Counted from the first letter of the stretch, positions 1 to 9,808 are shown. The stretch is 64,000 nucleotides of DNA from Cyclobacterium marinum DSM 745 (GCF_000222485.1 NC_015914.1:2304501-2368500), one strand, 5' to 3'. Notes: generated by a model from the sequence alone, not told the origin. Program-made: numbers and translations.

Positions 1-1065
1 AAAAGCTCCATTTTTATAACGTTCCGGAAATTGATCTCCGGTATAAAATAGCAAGTCGTTGGGCGCCCAGTGTCCGGGAAAGCCCATTACCGGATCCTCC
101 ATGTCTGCACAGCGACCAATAATTTCACCATCGCCGCCATATTCAGGTGCGAGTACCTTTTTTCCCTTGATCTGATCGTAATAACAATAAGGCCAGCCAT
201 AGTCTCCACCTTCTTCGACACGAATAAATTCTTCCGAAGGCAAAACAGCGCTTTCCCATTGAGAATACTTTTCAGGGTACAACAGGTGGAGGTTGTCTCT
301 GCCATGCATAACCAAGTAAAGGTTTTTGTCTTCATGATTAAAATCCATTGCCACTACACTTCTAATACCGGTGGCATACAATTCACCATCTTTTTGGGTC
401 ATATTTAATTTGTCCATTTTGAATCGCCAAACCCCGCCGTGTTCGATTAATTCGGGACAAGGGTCTATGCCGGTGGAACCCGGAATCCCGCCTGGTTTAT
501 TGGCCATATCTTGACAAGCATTAGAAGGGCTCCCAAAGGGAACATACATGTAACCTTCATTATCAAAGGAGACAGGCTTAGTAATGTGCCAATGAATTCC
601 ATGTTCGTGGTCATCTGTTAGTACTACTTCCATTGGTGAATCAGGAATGAGTTGTCCGGGAACCAGTTTGTTTCTGTACACCACTCTTGCGGCACTATAA
701 TATAGGTAGCCATCATGGATGCGCATCCCATTGGCAAGGCTGCCTTCATCATTATAATCTCCGAAGTAAGTAATGATGTCTGCTTTACCATCTCCGGTAG
801 TATCCCGCAGTGCCACATTAGATCCTGTACCTTTGGCATACCTCAGCTTCACATAAATGTCTCCATTGTCATTTACTGCCAGATGCCGGGCTTTTCCGAT
901 GCTGTCTGCTACCACCAAAACCCCAAAACCATCAGGAAGGATAAGGCCATTATTATTCGGTGATGTAGGTGGAAATTTTGGAGGGGGGTTGCAAGAATAA
1001 AGTATGTAACAAAAAAGTGGAAAAAAAATCAAAATTTTTATGAGTGGTAGATTGTAGGATTTCAT
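1..1065 (-). CDS. PQQ-dependent sugar dehydrogenase-like beta-propeller lipoprotein (3' end missing)
   Basis: The reading frame is open from an ATG at 1065 to the window edge, 355 codons with no stop, so the C-terminus lies outside. The N-terminus is a lipoprotein signal: a charged start, a hydrophobic stretch and a cysteine at about residue 25 (LYSC-NPPP). After it come beta-propeller features of the soluble glucose/sorbosone dehydrogenase superfamily: LPDGFGVLVVAD near the start, a DDHEHGIHWHIT stretch, YATGIRSVVAMDF, and a GGDYGWPYCYYD region followed by a HWAPNDLLFYTG segment. The family typically binds PQQ and calcium and oxidises sugars in the periplasm; activity here is inferred. It is divergent from the SusC gene, so it may act on sugars handled by that locus, but no shared control is visible. 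Confidence 0.8.
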   Translation of the reverse strand, partial: MKSYNLPLIKILIFFPLFCYILYSCNPPPKFPPTSPNNNGLILPDGFGVLVVADSIGKARHLAVNDNGDIYVKLRYAKGTGSNVALRDTTGDGKADIITYFGDYNDEGSLANGMRIHDGYLYYSAARVVYRNKLVPGQLIPDSPMEVVLTDDHEHGIHWHITKPVSFDNEGYMYVPFGSPSNACQDMANKPGGIPGSTGIDPCPELIEHGGVWRFKMDKLNMTQKDGELYATGIRSVVAMDFNHEDKNLYLVMHGRDNLHLLYPEKYSQWESAVLPSEEFIRVEEGGDYGWPYCYYDQIKGKKVLAPEYGGDGEIIGRCADMEDPVMGFPGHWAPNDLLFYTGDQFPERYKNGAF

Positions 1066-1636
1066 GGTAGGGCTTCATAATTTCATGTTAATTAATAAAA
1101 TTTTAAGGACAAAACTATAAAATTTCAAGAAAGATATGACTTGATAGAAATTATTGCAATTTTCATAAAATAATACAAACAGTATGAAAATTTGGCCAAT
1201 CAGAATAATAGGAGGAGAAAATAAGGTCTATGTGTATATAATTTTGGCAATTTCACAATTTAATTATTAAAATTTTTAGGTTTATCATAGACCCTAGCTA
1301 AAATTTTTACTTTTATAGGCCTATTAATTTTAAATTAAATTATTTCAAAGGTAAGAGAGTTGTTAGGGAAATATATTTTTCCTTATATTAGCATCAAAAC
1401 CACCCAACATTAGTAATAACCTCATAAATTTCTTGATCTTTTGGTCAAATTAAGGTCAGCAGGACCATAATTTAACCAATAATTCCTGATTGAATGTGTT
1501 TTGCTTAATATTGGGTTTTTTTTGTTTGTCTCGAAACGATTCGAGAGGTATCGCTGAGGTCCAGCGATTTTCAAGTAAAAATTTAACTATTGGAAAAATT
1601 CCAATGGTCATTTAAATTTAATTTGTTCATTTACTT
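1066..1636. other. Divergent intergenic region upstream of susC-like gene
   Basis: This 571-bp AT-rich gap separates the divergent dehydrogenase-like and SusC-like genes. No ORF of convincing length is visible. It must hold both promoters, but I could not fit a good TTG-N19-TAnnTTTG match for either. The distinct structure is the pair of tandem hairpins at 1529-1568, listed separately. Confidence 0.6.
1529..1568 (+). promoter_or_regulatory. Two tandem hairpins in the susC leader
   Basis: Two perfect inverted repeats follow each other. The first is TCTCGAA (1529-1535), a 4-nt loop, and TTCGAGA (1540-1546). The second is ATCGCTG (1550-1556), loop AGGTC, and CAGCGAT (1562-1568). They lie 69 bases upstream of the SusC start, directly after a T-rich run. 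They could be operator sites or RNA hairpins in the leader. The second hairpin shares the 13-mer GCTGAGGTCCAGC with position 9731, just after the last gene of the locus. Confidence 0.5.
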
Positions 1637-4600
1637 ATGAAAAAAAGATTACTCGTGTTTTTTCTGGCCTTGTTTACGATACAAGCAATGGCGCAGAATC
1701 GAACCATCACAGGAACTGTGACGGACGCAGACGCTGATGCCCCATTACCGGGAGTCAGTATATTGGTAAAAGGAACCAATACAGGTACCATCACTGACAT
1801 CGATGGTAATTATAGTGTAGATGTCACTGATCCATCTGCTGTTTTGGTATTTTCCTATCTAGGATATGGAAAAATGGAAAGAGCTGTTGGAAACAATAGT
1901 GAGATCAACGTAGCTCTTGAAGCTGAAGAATCAGCTCTTTCCGAAGTAGTAGTAACTGCCTTTGGTTTAGAAAGAGAAAAGAAAGCTTTGACGTACACAA
2001 CTCAAGAAGTTAATACAGAAGAGCTTACCCAAGCAAGAGAACTAAACGTTGTAAACTCTCTTTCCGGTAAAGTAGCAGGTCTTTCCATTAACCGTTCTGG
2101 TACTGGTGTAGGTGGTTCTACTAGGGTAGTATTAAGGGGTAACAGATCTATTAGTGGAGACAGTCAGCCACTTTATATAGTTGATGGTGTTCCTGCCAAA
2201 GGTATTGAAACCATTAACCCTGATGATATCGAAAGTATCAACGTATTGAAAGGTCCAAATGCAGCAGCACTTTATGGTAGCCGTGCAAACAACGGTGCCA
2301 TCGTGGTAACTACTAAAAGAGGATCTGAAGGTGGATTTAAAGTAAGTTTAAATACTTCCTATATGTTTGATCAACCATTGATTATGACAGACTTTCAGAA
2401 TGAATATGGTCAAGGAAGTAATGGTGTTTATTCTCCAACTTCTGAATTCTCTTGGGGTCCTGCCTTAGATGGTTCTACTGTAGCGCATTGGTCTCCGGAT
2501 CCAAACAGAGCGACTGATAGTTATTCCTATTCTGCTCAGCCTAACAATGTAAGCGATTTCTATCAAACCGGTCATAACTTGGCTACTACATTGGCTATTA
2601 GTGGTGGTAATGACAGAAATCAGACATATTTCTCTTATACTTTTACTGATGCAGCGGGTGTTGTACCTGGAAATGAGTTGGGAAGACACAGTATCAACTT
2701 GAGGTTGACAAATAAATTGACAGATAAATTGACTTTAGATTCTAAAATCAATTACATCCGTCAGGATATTGACAACCAACTGTCTACAGGTGAGAACTAT
2801 CGTAATCCAACAAGACATATATTAAGGTTACCTAGAAATATCACAACTTCGGATATTTCAAATTTTGAATACATTGATGAGTCAGGACTTTTGCGTCAAA
2901 ACTATTTCAATCCTGGATCCAATGGTGGAGCCAACCCATATTGGGCAGCCAATAGAAACCTTAAGAATAATACTTTTGACAGAATTGTGGCTTTTAGTTC
3001 ATTGAACTACGAAGTTACGGATGGTTTAACAGTATTAGGTAGGGTTTCTATGGACCGTACTTTCAGTACAGGAGAAGAAATATTATACAATGATTCTTAT
3101 ATCATTGCTCAGAATGGATATTATGGTGTGAGTCAGGCAGAAAGTATGGAAATCAATACGGACTTCTTGGTTTCTTATGAGAAATCATTAAGTGATGATT
3201 GGTATTTCAATATTAATGCAGGTGGAAACTCAAGAATCAACAGAAACTCTAGCTTGTCTTCTAATACCGGCCAAAACATGGTCGTTCCAAACTATTTTGC
3301 TCTTAGTAACACCTCTCAAGTTGTTTCTTCTTATGGTGTAGGTAGTCCTAAGGATGTTAATTCACTTTACGCTTTTGGTCAGTTGGCATGGAAAAATGCC
3401 ATCTTCTTAGACATTACTGCTAGAAATGACTGGTCGTCTACATTGCCAAAAGAAAACTGGTCTTTCTTCTACCCATCTGTAGGTCTTAATGCGGTGATTT
3501 CTGATTTATTTGAATTCCCTTCTTGGTTTACTTTTGCTAAGGCAAGAGGTTCATTTGCAGAAGTGGGTAACGATACTGATCCTTATCAATTGCAAAGAAC
3601 TGCTGCTTTTGCTGCAGGTGGTATAGGTGGTTATGTTTCTTTGAGTACACAATTACCAAATACGAATTTACTTCCAGAAACCACAAGATCTATAGAATTA
3701 GGAGCTGACTTAAGGTTCTTGGATAACAGATTGGGTGTTGATTTCACTTACTACAAAACCAACTCATTTGATCAGTTGTTTACTGTTGCCTTGCCTGTAG
3801 GTTCCGGAGCTTCCAGCTTCTTTACCAACGGTGGAGATATTCAGAATGAAGGAATTGAAGTAGTACTTAACATCACTCCTGTTAGAAGAGCTGATTTTGA
3901 TTGGAATATCACTACTAACTTCGCTAGAAATATTTCTATGGTTAATGAAATCAATGATGAGAGACCAAGTATCGTTGTTGGAAGTGATTTCTTGAGAGAA
4001 TTTAGAATTGAAGAAGGTTTGCCATTTGGTGAAGTATATTCTAGAGGTTATTTGAGAAATGATGATGGAGCTGTAATTGTTGGAGATAATGGTGTTCCAT
4101 TGACTACTGCAGGTAAAACTGTAAGGGTTGGAAATTATAATCCAATTTGGACCGGTGGTATCCAAAATACCTTTAAATACAAAAACTTCACTGCCAACTT
4201 TACTATAGACTTCAGACAAGGTGGTAGCATTTCTTCTTTCACCAATGCTGTGATTTATGCTGATGGTGTAACTGAAGAAACACTTTATGGTAGAGATGGT
4301 GGTTTGATCTTTGGTGACAACTTTATGTCAGATGAAACTGCTGTAATGCAGCTTGCAGATGGAAGCTACGTACCTAATACTATAGAAACTACTGCTGAAC
4401 TGTTTTGGGTAAATATGGGAGGTAGAAATGCACCTATCGGAGAAGTATTCTCTGTATCTGCTACCAACATCAGAATGAGAGAAGCTGTGATCGGTTATGC
4501 TGTTCCTGCTAGTAAACTAGAAGGATTGCCTTTGAGCTCTGTTAGTATTTCTTTCGTAGCTAGAAACTTATTCTTCTTCTTAAATGAAGCTGGAAATATT

Positions 4601-4705
4601 GATCCGGATGTGACCACTGGAACATCTGCATCGGCCGTAGGATTTGACTCCTTCGCTCCGCCGACAGCCAGATCTTTTGGTTTTAATCTTAATTTAGGAT
4701 TTTAA
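1637..4705 (+). CDS. susC-like: SusC/RagA-family TonB-dependent outer-membrane transporter
   Basis: This 1022-residue protein has a Sec signal peptide (MKKRLLVFFLALF ending in AMAQ), then a carboxypeptidase-D-like domain at about 22-100 (GTVTDADADAPLPGVSILVKG). A TonB-dependent plug follows at about 110-235 with LYIVDGVPAKGIETINPDDI and AALYGSRANNGAIVVTTK, typical of SusC/RagA proteins. The rest is a 22-strand beta-barrel ending in an aromatic C-terminal signature (FGFNLNLGF). It imports oligosaccharides, peptides or other large nutrients across the outer membrane using TonB energy, with the lipoprotein encoded 11 bp downstream as lid. There is no carbohydrate-active enzyme or anti-sigma/FecR gene beside it in the window, so the substrate is unknown. 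Confidence 0.95.
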   Translation: MKKRLLVFFLALFTIQAMAQNRTITGTVTDADADAPLPGVSILVKGTNTGTITDIDGNYSVDVTDPSAVLVFSYLGYGKMERAVGNNSEINVALEAEESALSEVVVTAFGLEREKKALTYTTQEVNTEELTQARELNVVNSLSGKVAGLSINRSGTGVGGSTRVVLRGNRSISGDSQPLYIVDGVPAKGIETINPDDIESINVLKGPNAAALYGSRANNGAIVVTTKRGSEGGFKVSLNTSYMFDQPLIMTDFQNEYGQGSNGVYSPTSEFSWGPALDGSTVAHWSPDPNRATDSYSYSAQPNNVSDFYQTGHNLATTLAISGGNDRNQTYFSYTFTDAAGVVPGNELGRHSINLRLTNKLTDKLTLDSKINYIRQDIDNQLSTGENYRNPTRHILRLPRNITTSDISNFEYIDESGLLRQNYFNPGSNGGANPYWAANRNLKNNTFDRIVAFSSLNYEVTDGLTVLGRVSMDRTFSTGEEILYNDSYIIAQNGYYGVSQAESMEINTDFLVSYEKSLSDDWYFNINAGGNSRINRNSSLSSNTGQNMVVPNYFALSNTSQVVSSYGVGSPKDVNSLYAFGQLAWKNAIFLDITARNDWSSTLPKENWSFFYPSVGLNAVISDLFEFPSWFTFAKARGSFAEVGNDTDPYQLQRTAAFAAGGIGGYVSLSTQLPNTNLLPETTRSIELGADLRFLDNRLGVDFTYYKTNSFDQLFTVALPVGSGASSFFTNGGDIQNEGIEVVLNITPVRRADFDWNITTNFARNISMVNEINDERPSIVVGSDFLREFRIEEGLPFGEVYSRGYLRNDDGAVIVGDNGVPLTTAGKTVRVGNYNPIWTGGIQNTFKYKNFTANFTIDFRQGGSISSFTNAVIYADGVTEETLYGRDGGLIFGDNFMSDETAVMQLADGSYVPNTIETTAELFWVNMGGRNAPIGEVFSVSATNIRMREAVIGYAVPASKLEGLPLSSVSISFVARNLFFFLNEAGNIDPDVTTGTSASAVGFDSFAPPTARSFGFNLNLGF

Positions 4706-4716
4706 AAAATTTGAAG

Positions 4717-6339
4717 ATGATAAAAATTTCTAAAATTGCAATGGGTTTATCCGTCGCAGCACTATCTCTTGGTGCATGTACGGAAAACTTTGAAGAGTTG
4801 AATACCCGACCAGATGCGCTTGTTGCAGACAATTTGGACAAAAACTTATTGGGTAATGCATTTGCAAATGCACAAGCTCGTGCCATGTACCTAGCTCCGG
4901 GAGGAGGTACTTCGGGATTTCAGACTGCCCAAAGTTTATTCGGTGACTTGTACTCTCAGTACTTTGCCACTACTCAGGTAAACTTTGACTCTGATCGTTA
5001 TACACAAGTAGGTTCTTGGTCCAATGGTGCTTGGAATTACTTCTATGGACAAGCAGCACCGGTTATCCAATTTGTTGAAGAGTTCTCTGAAGAGAATGAC
5101 CTTCCAATCGAAAATGCGATGGTTAAGGTTTGGAAAGTAGCCGGATACCATAGAATTACTGATTATTGGGGTCCAATTATTTATTCTAACTTTGGCAATG
5201 GTGAAACTAGTGTGGCTTATGATCCACAAGAAGATATCTACAAAGATTTCTTTACCACGCTTGATGAAGCAGTAGCTGTATTGAAGGCAAATTCCGGTGA
5301 AAGTGCTTTTGTTGGTCATGACCAAATGTTCGGTGGTTCTGTAGACAAATGGCTGACATTTGCCAATACACTTAGGTTGAGGCTAGCCATGAGAATAAGG
5401 TTCGTAGAGCCTGCTCTAGCCAAAACTGAAGCAGAGAAGGCAGTTTCAGATGGTGTAATGGAAACCAATGACGATAGTGCTGAAATTCTTACAACCATTA
5501 ACTCTCGAAATCCTTATTGGATCATTACCAACTGGGGTGAGTACAGGATGAGTGCTTTGATGGAAAGTGTAATGGTAGGTTATGACGATCCTAGAACCGG
5601 AGTGTTTTTCAGCGAAACCGTTGATTATCAGAACACTGGCGAAGGAGAGCCTTACCAAGGTCTAAGAAATGGACTTTCTAGAGAAGAATTGGGAACGCCT
5701 GATTTGAACAATCTAAATTCAGATATGGGTGTTATTTTCCTAAATGAAGGTAGAGGAGGAAGTGCAGCCGGAGAACCTTGGAGAGTATTGAGTGCTGCTG
5801 AAGCTCAGTTTTTGTTAGCTGAAGGTGCTGCTATTGGTTGGGCCATGGGCGGAACTGCTCAAGAGTTTTATGAGAAAGGAATCACCTTATCTCTAACAGA
5901 ATCTAGGGTGGGTGCAACTCCTGAAATGATTGAAGCTTATATCAATAGCGAGAATACGCCAAGTGATGTATCTTATTCTTATAAACCAGAATGGAACATT
6001 GCAGCAAATTCTGATATCCCGGTTAAATTTTTGGCAGGGGGTACTTTAGAAAAACAATTGGAACAAATCGGTACGCAAAAGTGGATTGCTATCTATCCTG
6101 ACGGATGGGAAGCATGGGCTGAGTTGAGAAGAACAAATTTCCCTATTCCTTATCCTCGTTTGAATTCTGATAACCAAGATGTAGCTGCTGATGAAGTAAT
6201 TGCTAGATTGATCTTTGCTTCCGGTGAATATTCGAATAACCTTGCTGCTGTTGAAGCTGCTGAACAGTTTGATGAATTAGTTAGCCGTGGCGGAAACAAG
6301 AATAACACCAAACTTTGGTGGGATGCTAAAGAAGATTAA
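4717..6339 (+). CDS. susD-like: SusD/RagB-family nutrient-binding lipoprotein
   Basis: SusD-like proteins are surface lipoproteins that cap the SusC pore and bind its substrate. I chose ATG 4717 over the upstream in-frame TTG at 4711, since it gives a compact lipoprotein signal (MIKISKIAMGLSVAALSLGAC) with the lipidated Cys at residue 21. The product is 540 residues, usual for the family. Helical TPR-like features are present, including VKVWKVAGYHRITDYWGPI and, near the C-terminus, QKWIAIYPDGWEAWAELRRT, which is a typical SusD segment. The gene starts 11 bp after the SusC stop, so the two are surely co-transcribed; a strong hairpin terminator follows at 6367. Confidence 0.93.
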   Translation: MIKISKIAMGLSVAALSLGACTENFEELNTRPDALVADNLDKNLLGNAFANAQARAMYLAPGGGTSGFQTAQSLFGDLYSQYFATTQVNFDSDRYTQVGSWSNGAWNYFYGQAAPVIQFVEEFSEENDLPIENAMVKVWKVAGYHRITDYWGPIIYSNFGNGETSVAYDPQEDIYKDFFTTLDEAVAVLKANSGESAFVGHDQMFGGSVDKWLTFANTLRLRLAMRIRFVEPALAKTEAEKAVSDGVMETNDDSAEILTTINSRNPYWIITNWGEYRMSALMESVMVGYDDPRTGVFFSETVDYQNTGEGEPYQGLRNGLSREELGTPDLNNLNSDMGVIFLNEGRGGSAAGEPWRVLSAAEAQFLLAEGAAIGWAMGGTAQEFYEKGITLSLTESRVGATPEMIEAYINSENTPSDVSYSYKPEWNIAANSDIPVKFLAGGTLEKQLEQIGTQKWIAIYPDGWEAWAELRRTNFPIPYPRLNSDNQDVAADEVIARLIFASGEYSNNLAAVEAAEQFDELVSRGGNKNNTKLWWDAKED

Positions 6340-6366
6340 TTAGAAATAATTGAATATAGATAATGT

Positions 6367-6397
6367 AAAAAGTGCCGTTTATAACGGCACTTTTTTT
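6367..6397 (+). terminator. Intrinsic terminator after the susCD-like pair
   Basis: A 13-bp perfect stem, AAAAAGTGCCGTT (6367-6379) with AACGGCACTTTTT (6383-6395) and a 3-nt loop, runs into seven Ts. It lies between SusD and the FG-GAP gene. Its stem contains the in-frame GTG at 6372 that would otherwise extend the next ORF, which argues against that start. The flanking A and T runs would allow termination on either strand. Confidence 0.88.
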
Positions 6398-6422
6398 AGT
6401 TTTATACCAAAATGCTAATGCC

Positions 6423-9400
6423 ATGAAAATCAATACCAAACCTCTGATCATTCTTTTTTTGCTGGGAAACTTCTTTTCCTGCCAACAGGAAGACTCCAAT
6501 GCTTTGTTTACCAAGGTTTCTTCCTCCTCATCAGGGATTTCGTTTAAAAATCTGGTTAAAGAATCTGATGCTTTCAATGTGCTTACTTACGGGTATTTTT
6601 ACCAAGGAGGCGGTGTAGCTGTTGGAGATATTAACAATGATGGCTTGCCGGATATTTACTTTACAGGTAATATGATGGCTAGTAAACTCTATTTAAACAA
6701 AGGAAATTTTGAGTTTGAAGACATTACTGCCCAAGCCGGAGTAGAAGCTTCAGGTTTATGGAATACAGGCACTACCATGGCCGATGTAAATGGGGACGGT
6801 CTTATAGATATATATGTATGTAGGTCAGCAGCCAACAACCCTACCAATAGAAAAAATCAATTGTACATCAATCAAGGTGACCTTACCTTTAAAGAGGATG
6901 CTTCAACATACGGCTTGGATGACCCGGGATATTCCACCCAAGCCTCTTTTTTTGATTATGACAATGATGGAGATCTCGACATGTTCTTGCTTAACCACAG
7001 TACCCAAGAGTATGCGGGTTTTAGTAGAATAGATGGTTCTTTTAAAACTAGAAAAGGAGATTTTTTAGGTGACCGATTGTATAGAAATGATGATGGTCAA
7101 TTTGTGGATGTTACCCAAGAAAGTGGAATTATTGATAATGTTTTGGGTTTTGGCTTAGCCGTTACAGTGAGTGATTACAACAATGATGGTTGGCTGGATA
7201 TTTATGTGAGTAATGATTATAATGAGGAAGATTACCTTTATTATAATCAGCAAGATGGAACCTTCAAGGAAGACCTTAGAAATCATATGGGTCACGTGTC
7301 CTTGTTTTCTATGGGAGCAGATGCGGCAGATATGAACAATGACCTTTTGCCTGATTTGCTTACCATGGACATGATGCCAGAATTTAATTTTAATCAAAAA
7401 GCCATCTTAGGCCCCGAAAATTATAACAAATACAGTGAGCTATTGGATAAAGGATTTTATCCTCAAAGTATGCGCAATATGTTTCACTTGAACCAAGGAG
7501 ATGGGAACTTTATAGAAACCGCACAATACAGTGGGATAGCCCATACCGATTGGAGCTGGGCGGTATTGGCCGCAGATTTTGACAATGATGGATGGAAGGA
7601 TATTTTTATTAGTAATGGTTATGCTCGTAACTACTTGGACATGGATTTTATGAATTATGTAGTGAGCGAACGTATTAAGGCCAACCAAACAGGTAAGGAA
7701 GAAGCTTTAATGCAACTTATAGATAAAATGCCCCCTATTTATGTCCAAAATTACCTTTACCATAATCAAGGGGACGCAAGGTTTCAAAATAAAGCCAGTG
7801 AATGGGGTTTAGAAGATGAGACCGTTTCCAATGCGGCGGCCTATGCCGACTTGGATGGGGATGGAGATCTTGACCTTATTGTTTGCCATACCAACGACCC
7901 TGTGTCTATATATAGAAATAATACTGAGAAGTTAACCAAAAATTCTTTTCTTAAAGTAAAACTAAAGGGGGATGGTTTAAATACCAAAGGTATTGGTGCC
8001 AAGGTATTACTATTTTCAAATGGTGAACAATTTCACCAAGAATTAATGCCTACACGGGGCTACCAATCTTCTGTAGATCAGGAATTGGTGTTTGGTTTGG
8101 GAGAAAATATTACCATAGATAGTTTGCAGGTATATTGGCCAACAGGAGAGTTTCAGGTAGTTACTAATGTCCCTATCAATCAAAGTATCGAATTGATTCA
8201 AAAAGATGCTCAAATTGCGAAAACTACCGTTGATCAATCGGTTAAATTTTTTGAAGAAGTGCCTGGGGCACTAGGAATTGATTTTGTGCATAAGGAAACC
8301 AGATTTTTAGATTTCACTCAAGATAGATTAATGCCCAACTCCATGGGGGCGCTCGGACCCAAGTTGGCCATTGCAGATATAAATGGCGATCAATTGGAGG
8401 ACATATACATTGGTGGTGGAAAGGACCAGGCGGCAAAATTATATATTCAGAATGGTCAAGGGCGTTTTTCTTTGAGTAATCAAGCGGCATTTGAAGCAGA
8501 CAAGGGATTTACGGATACAGATGCTATTTGGTTGGATGCCAATGGAGATGGTAGTCTTGACCTTTATGTGGTAAGTGGTGGCATAGATTTCCCCAAGGAT
8601 AGTGAGATGTATCAAGATAGGTTGTACATCAACGATGGTAATGGGAATTTTAGTAGAAATAGTGGAGCACTTCCATTAATGCCGATAAGTGGAGGAACTG
8701 TGGCAAGCACAGATTTTACAGGTGATGGCTTTCCGGATTTATTTGTGGGAGGGCGTTACCTGCCCGGAAATTACCCTGAGGCACCTAGAAGTTATCTATT
8801 AGCCAATGATGGAAAGGGAAATTTTACAGATGTTACCGAATATTATAATGCTAATTTAATGGCTCCCGGTATGGTGAGTGATGCATGTTTTATTGATTCT
8901 AATGGTGATGGGAAAGAGGAGTTGATTATTGCCGGAGAATGGATGGGGATTCAGTTTTACACCTTGGAGGGGGAGACATTTGTAGCCTCTCAGCAGGAAT
9001 TAACGGAAGCAACCAAAGGTTGGTGGTTGAGTTTGTATCCCACAGATATTGATGGTGATGGAGATTTAGACCTATTGGCTGGTAATTATGGTGAAAACAT
9101 TGTTTATCAGGCCAGTTCAGCTCAACCCATGCAAGTTGTATTTAAGGATTTTGATAACAATGGAAGAACCGATCCGATTTTTAGCTACTATAAGTCAGAT
9201 ACAAGTTCTTTTGCTTTCAGTAGAGATGAAATTATTGGGCAATTACCAAAAATGAAAAGTAAATACACGGATTATAAGTCATTTGCCCAAGCCAGTCTGG
9301 CAGACATCTTTAGCCTTTTGGATCTAAGCGGTGCAGATACTTTGCAAGCAGATATGTTGTCCTCCATTCTATTGATAAATGATGGGAAAGGCAATTTTAT

Positions 9401-9722
9401 TTCTGAAAAATTGCCTGTTGAGTTTCAATTGTCTCCATTGTATGCAATGAGCAATACCAATTTACCAACAAGTGATCAACCAATTTTACTGACCGGAGGA
9501 AATGTTAGCAAAACCCGTGTAAGTACAGGTAAATTGGATGCCAATCCCGGATTTGTTTTTAATATTGAGGAGAAAAGCCTGGATTTAAATCTTGTTCCTG
9601 TCCAGGAGACAGGCTTATTCTTTCAAGGAGATGTTAGAGATATTCAAACTTTGGAAATCAAAGGAGAAATCTTTGCCATTTACGCATTTAATGATTCGTC
9701 CCTTAGAATATTTAAACTTTAA
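6423..9722 (+). CDS. FG-GAP/VCBS-repeat lipoprotein with ASPIC/UnbV domains
   Basis: From ATG 6423 the product is 1099 residues and opens with a lipoprotein signal (MKINTKPLIILFLLGNFFSC, Cys 20). Many FG-GAP/VCBS blades follow, seen as repeated calcium-binding-like DxNxDGxxDIY motifs such as GDINNDGLPDIYFTGN, ADVNGDGLIDIYVC and ADLDGDGDLDLIVC. The middle holds an ASPIC/UnbV-like segment (GIGAKVLLFSNGEQ through QVYWPTGEFQ). The protein looks like two propellers in tandem. In Bacteroidota such proteins often accompany SusCD pairs and are thought to be surface binding or scaffold proteins; the actual ligand is unknown. A terminator separates it from susD, so expression may need read-through or its own promoter. 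Confidence 0.85.
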   Translation: MKINTKPLIILFLLGNFFSCQQEDSNALFTKVSSSSSGISFKNLVKESDAFNVLTYGYFYQGGGVAVGDINNDGLPDIYFTGNMMASKLYLNKGNFEFEDITAQAGVEASGLWNTGTTMADVNGDGLIDIYVCRSAANNPTNRKNQLYINQGDLTFKEDASTYGLDDPGYSTQASFFDYDNDGDLDMFLLNHSTQEYAGFSRIDGSFKTRKGDFLGDRLYRNDDGQFVDVTQESGIIDNVLGFGLAVTVSDYNNDGWLDIYVSNDYNEEDYLYYNQQDGTFKEDLRNHMGHVSLFSMGADAADMNNDLLPDLLTMDMMPEFNFNQKAILGPENYNKYSELLDKGFYPQSMRNMFHLNQGDGNFIETAQYSGIAHTDWSWAVLAADFDNDGWKDIFISNGYARNYLDMDFMNYVVSERIKANQTGKEEALMQLIDKMPPIYVQNYLYHNQGDARFQNKASEWGLEDETVSNAAAYADLDGDGDLDLIVCHTNDPVSIYRNNTEKLTKNSFLKVKLKGDGLNTKGIGAKVLLFSNGEQFHQELMPTRGYQSSVDQELVFGLGENITIDSLQVYWPTGEFQVVTNVPINQSIELIQKDAQIAKTTVDQSVKFFEEVPGALGIDFVHKETRFLDFTQDRLMPNSMGALGPKLAIADINGDQLEDIYIGGGKDQAAKLYIQNGQGRFSLSNQAAFEADKGFTDTDAIWLDANGDGSLDLYVVSGGIDFPKDSEMYQDRLYINDGNGNFSRNSGALPLMPISGGTVASTDFTGDGFPDLFVGGRYLPGNYPEAPRSYLLANDGKGNFTDVTEYYNANLMAPGMVSDACFIDSNGDGKEELIIAGEWMGIQFYTLEGETFVASQQELTEATKGWWLSLYPTDIDGDGDLDLLAGNYGENIVYQASSAQPMQVVFKDFDNNGRTDPIFSYYKSDTSSFAFSRDEIIGQLPKMKSKYTDYKSFAQASLADIFSLLDLSGADTLQADMLSSILLINDGKGNFISEKLPVEFQLSPLYAMSNTNLPTSDQPILLTGGNVSKTRVSTGKLDANPGFVFNIEEKSLDLNLVPVQETGLFFQGDVRDIQTLEIKGEIFAIYAFNDSSLRIFKL

Positions 9723-9730
9723 TAATAATT

Positions 9731-9743
9731 GCTGAGGTCCAGC
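9731..9743. repeat. Second copy of the 13-mer found in the susC leader hairpin
   Basis: GCTGAGGTCCAGC occurs here, 8 bp after the stop of the FG-GAP gene, and also at 1553-1565 in the susC leader hairpin. It is itself a small hairpin (GCTG, loop AGGTC, CAGC). The extra stem base pairs present in the leader copy are absent here. Confidence 0.5.
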
Positions 9744-9767
9744 TTTGGGCGCTATATCAGCTTAATG

Positions 9768-9808
9768 CCGGGGAAGTATTGGAAAGCCATGCTTCCTCGG
9801 TTTTTTTT
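9768..9808 (+). terminator. Intrinsic terminator after the FG-GAP gene
   Basis: CCGGGGAAGTA (9768-9778) pairs over all 11 positions, counting two G-U pairs, with TGCTTCCTCGG (9790-9800). The loop is 11 nt and eight Ts follow. It closes the plus-strand SusCD/FG-GAP locus. Confidence 0.88.

Noticed and set aside
6372..6422. N-terminal extension of the FG-GAP protein from GTG 6372
   Set aside because: It lies inside the terminator stem and would hide the lipoprotein signal that starts at 6423.
7060..8960. DNA-level repeats in the FG-GAP gene
   Set aside because: These are protein-level motifs with different codons, not recent tandem repeats.
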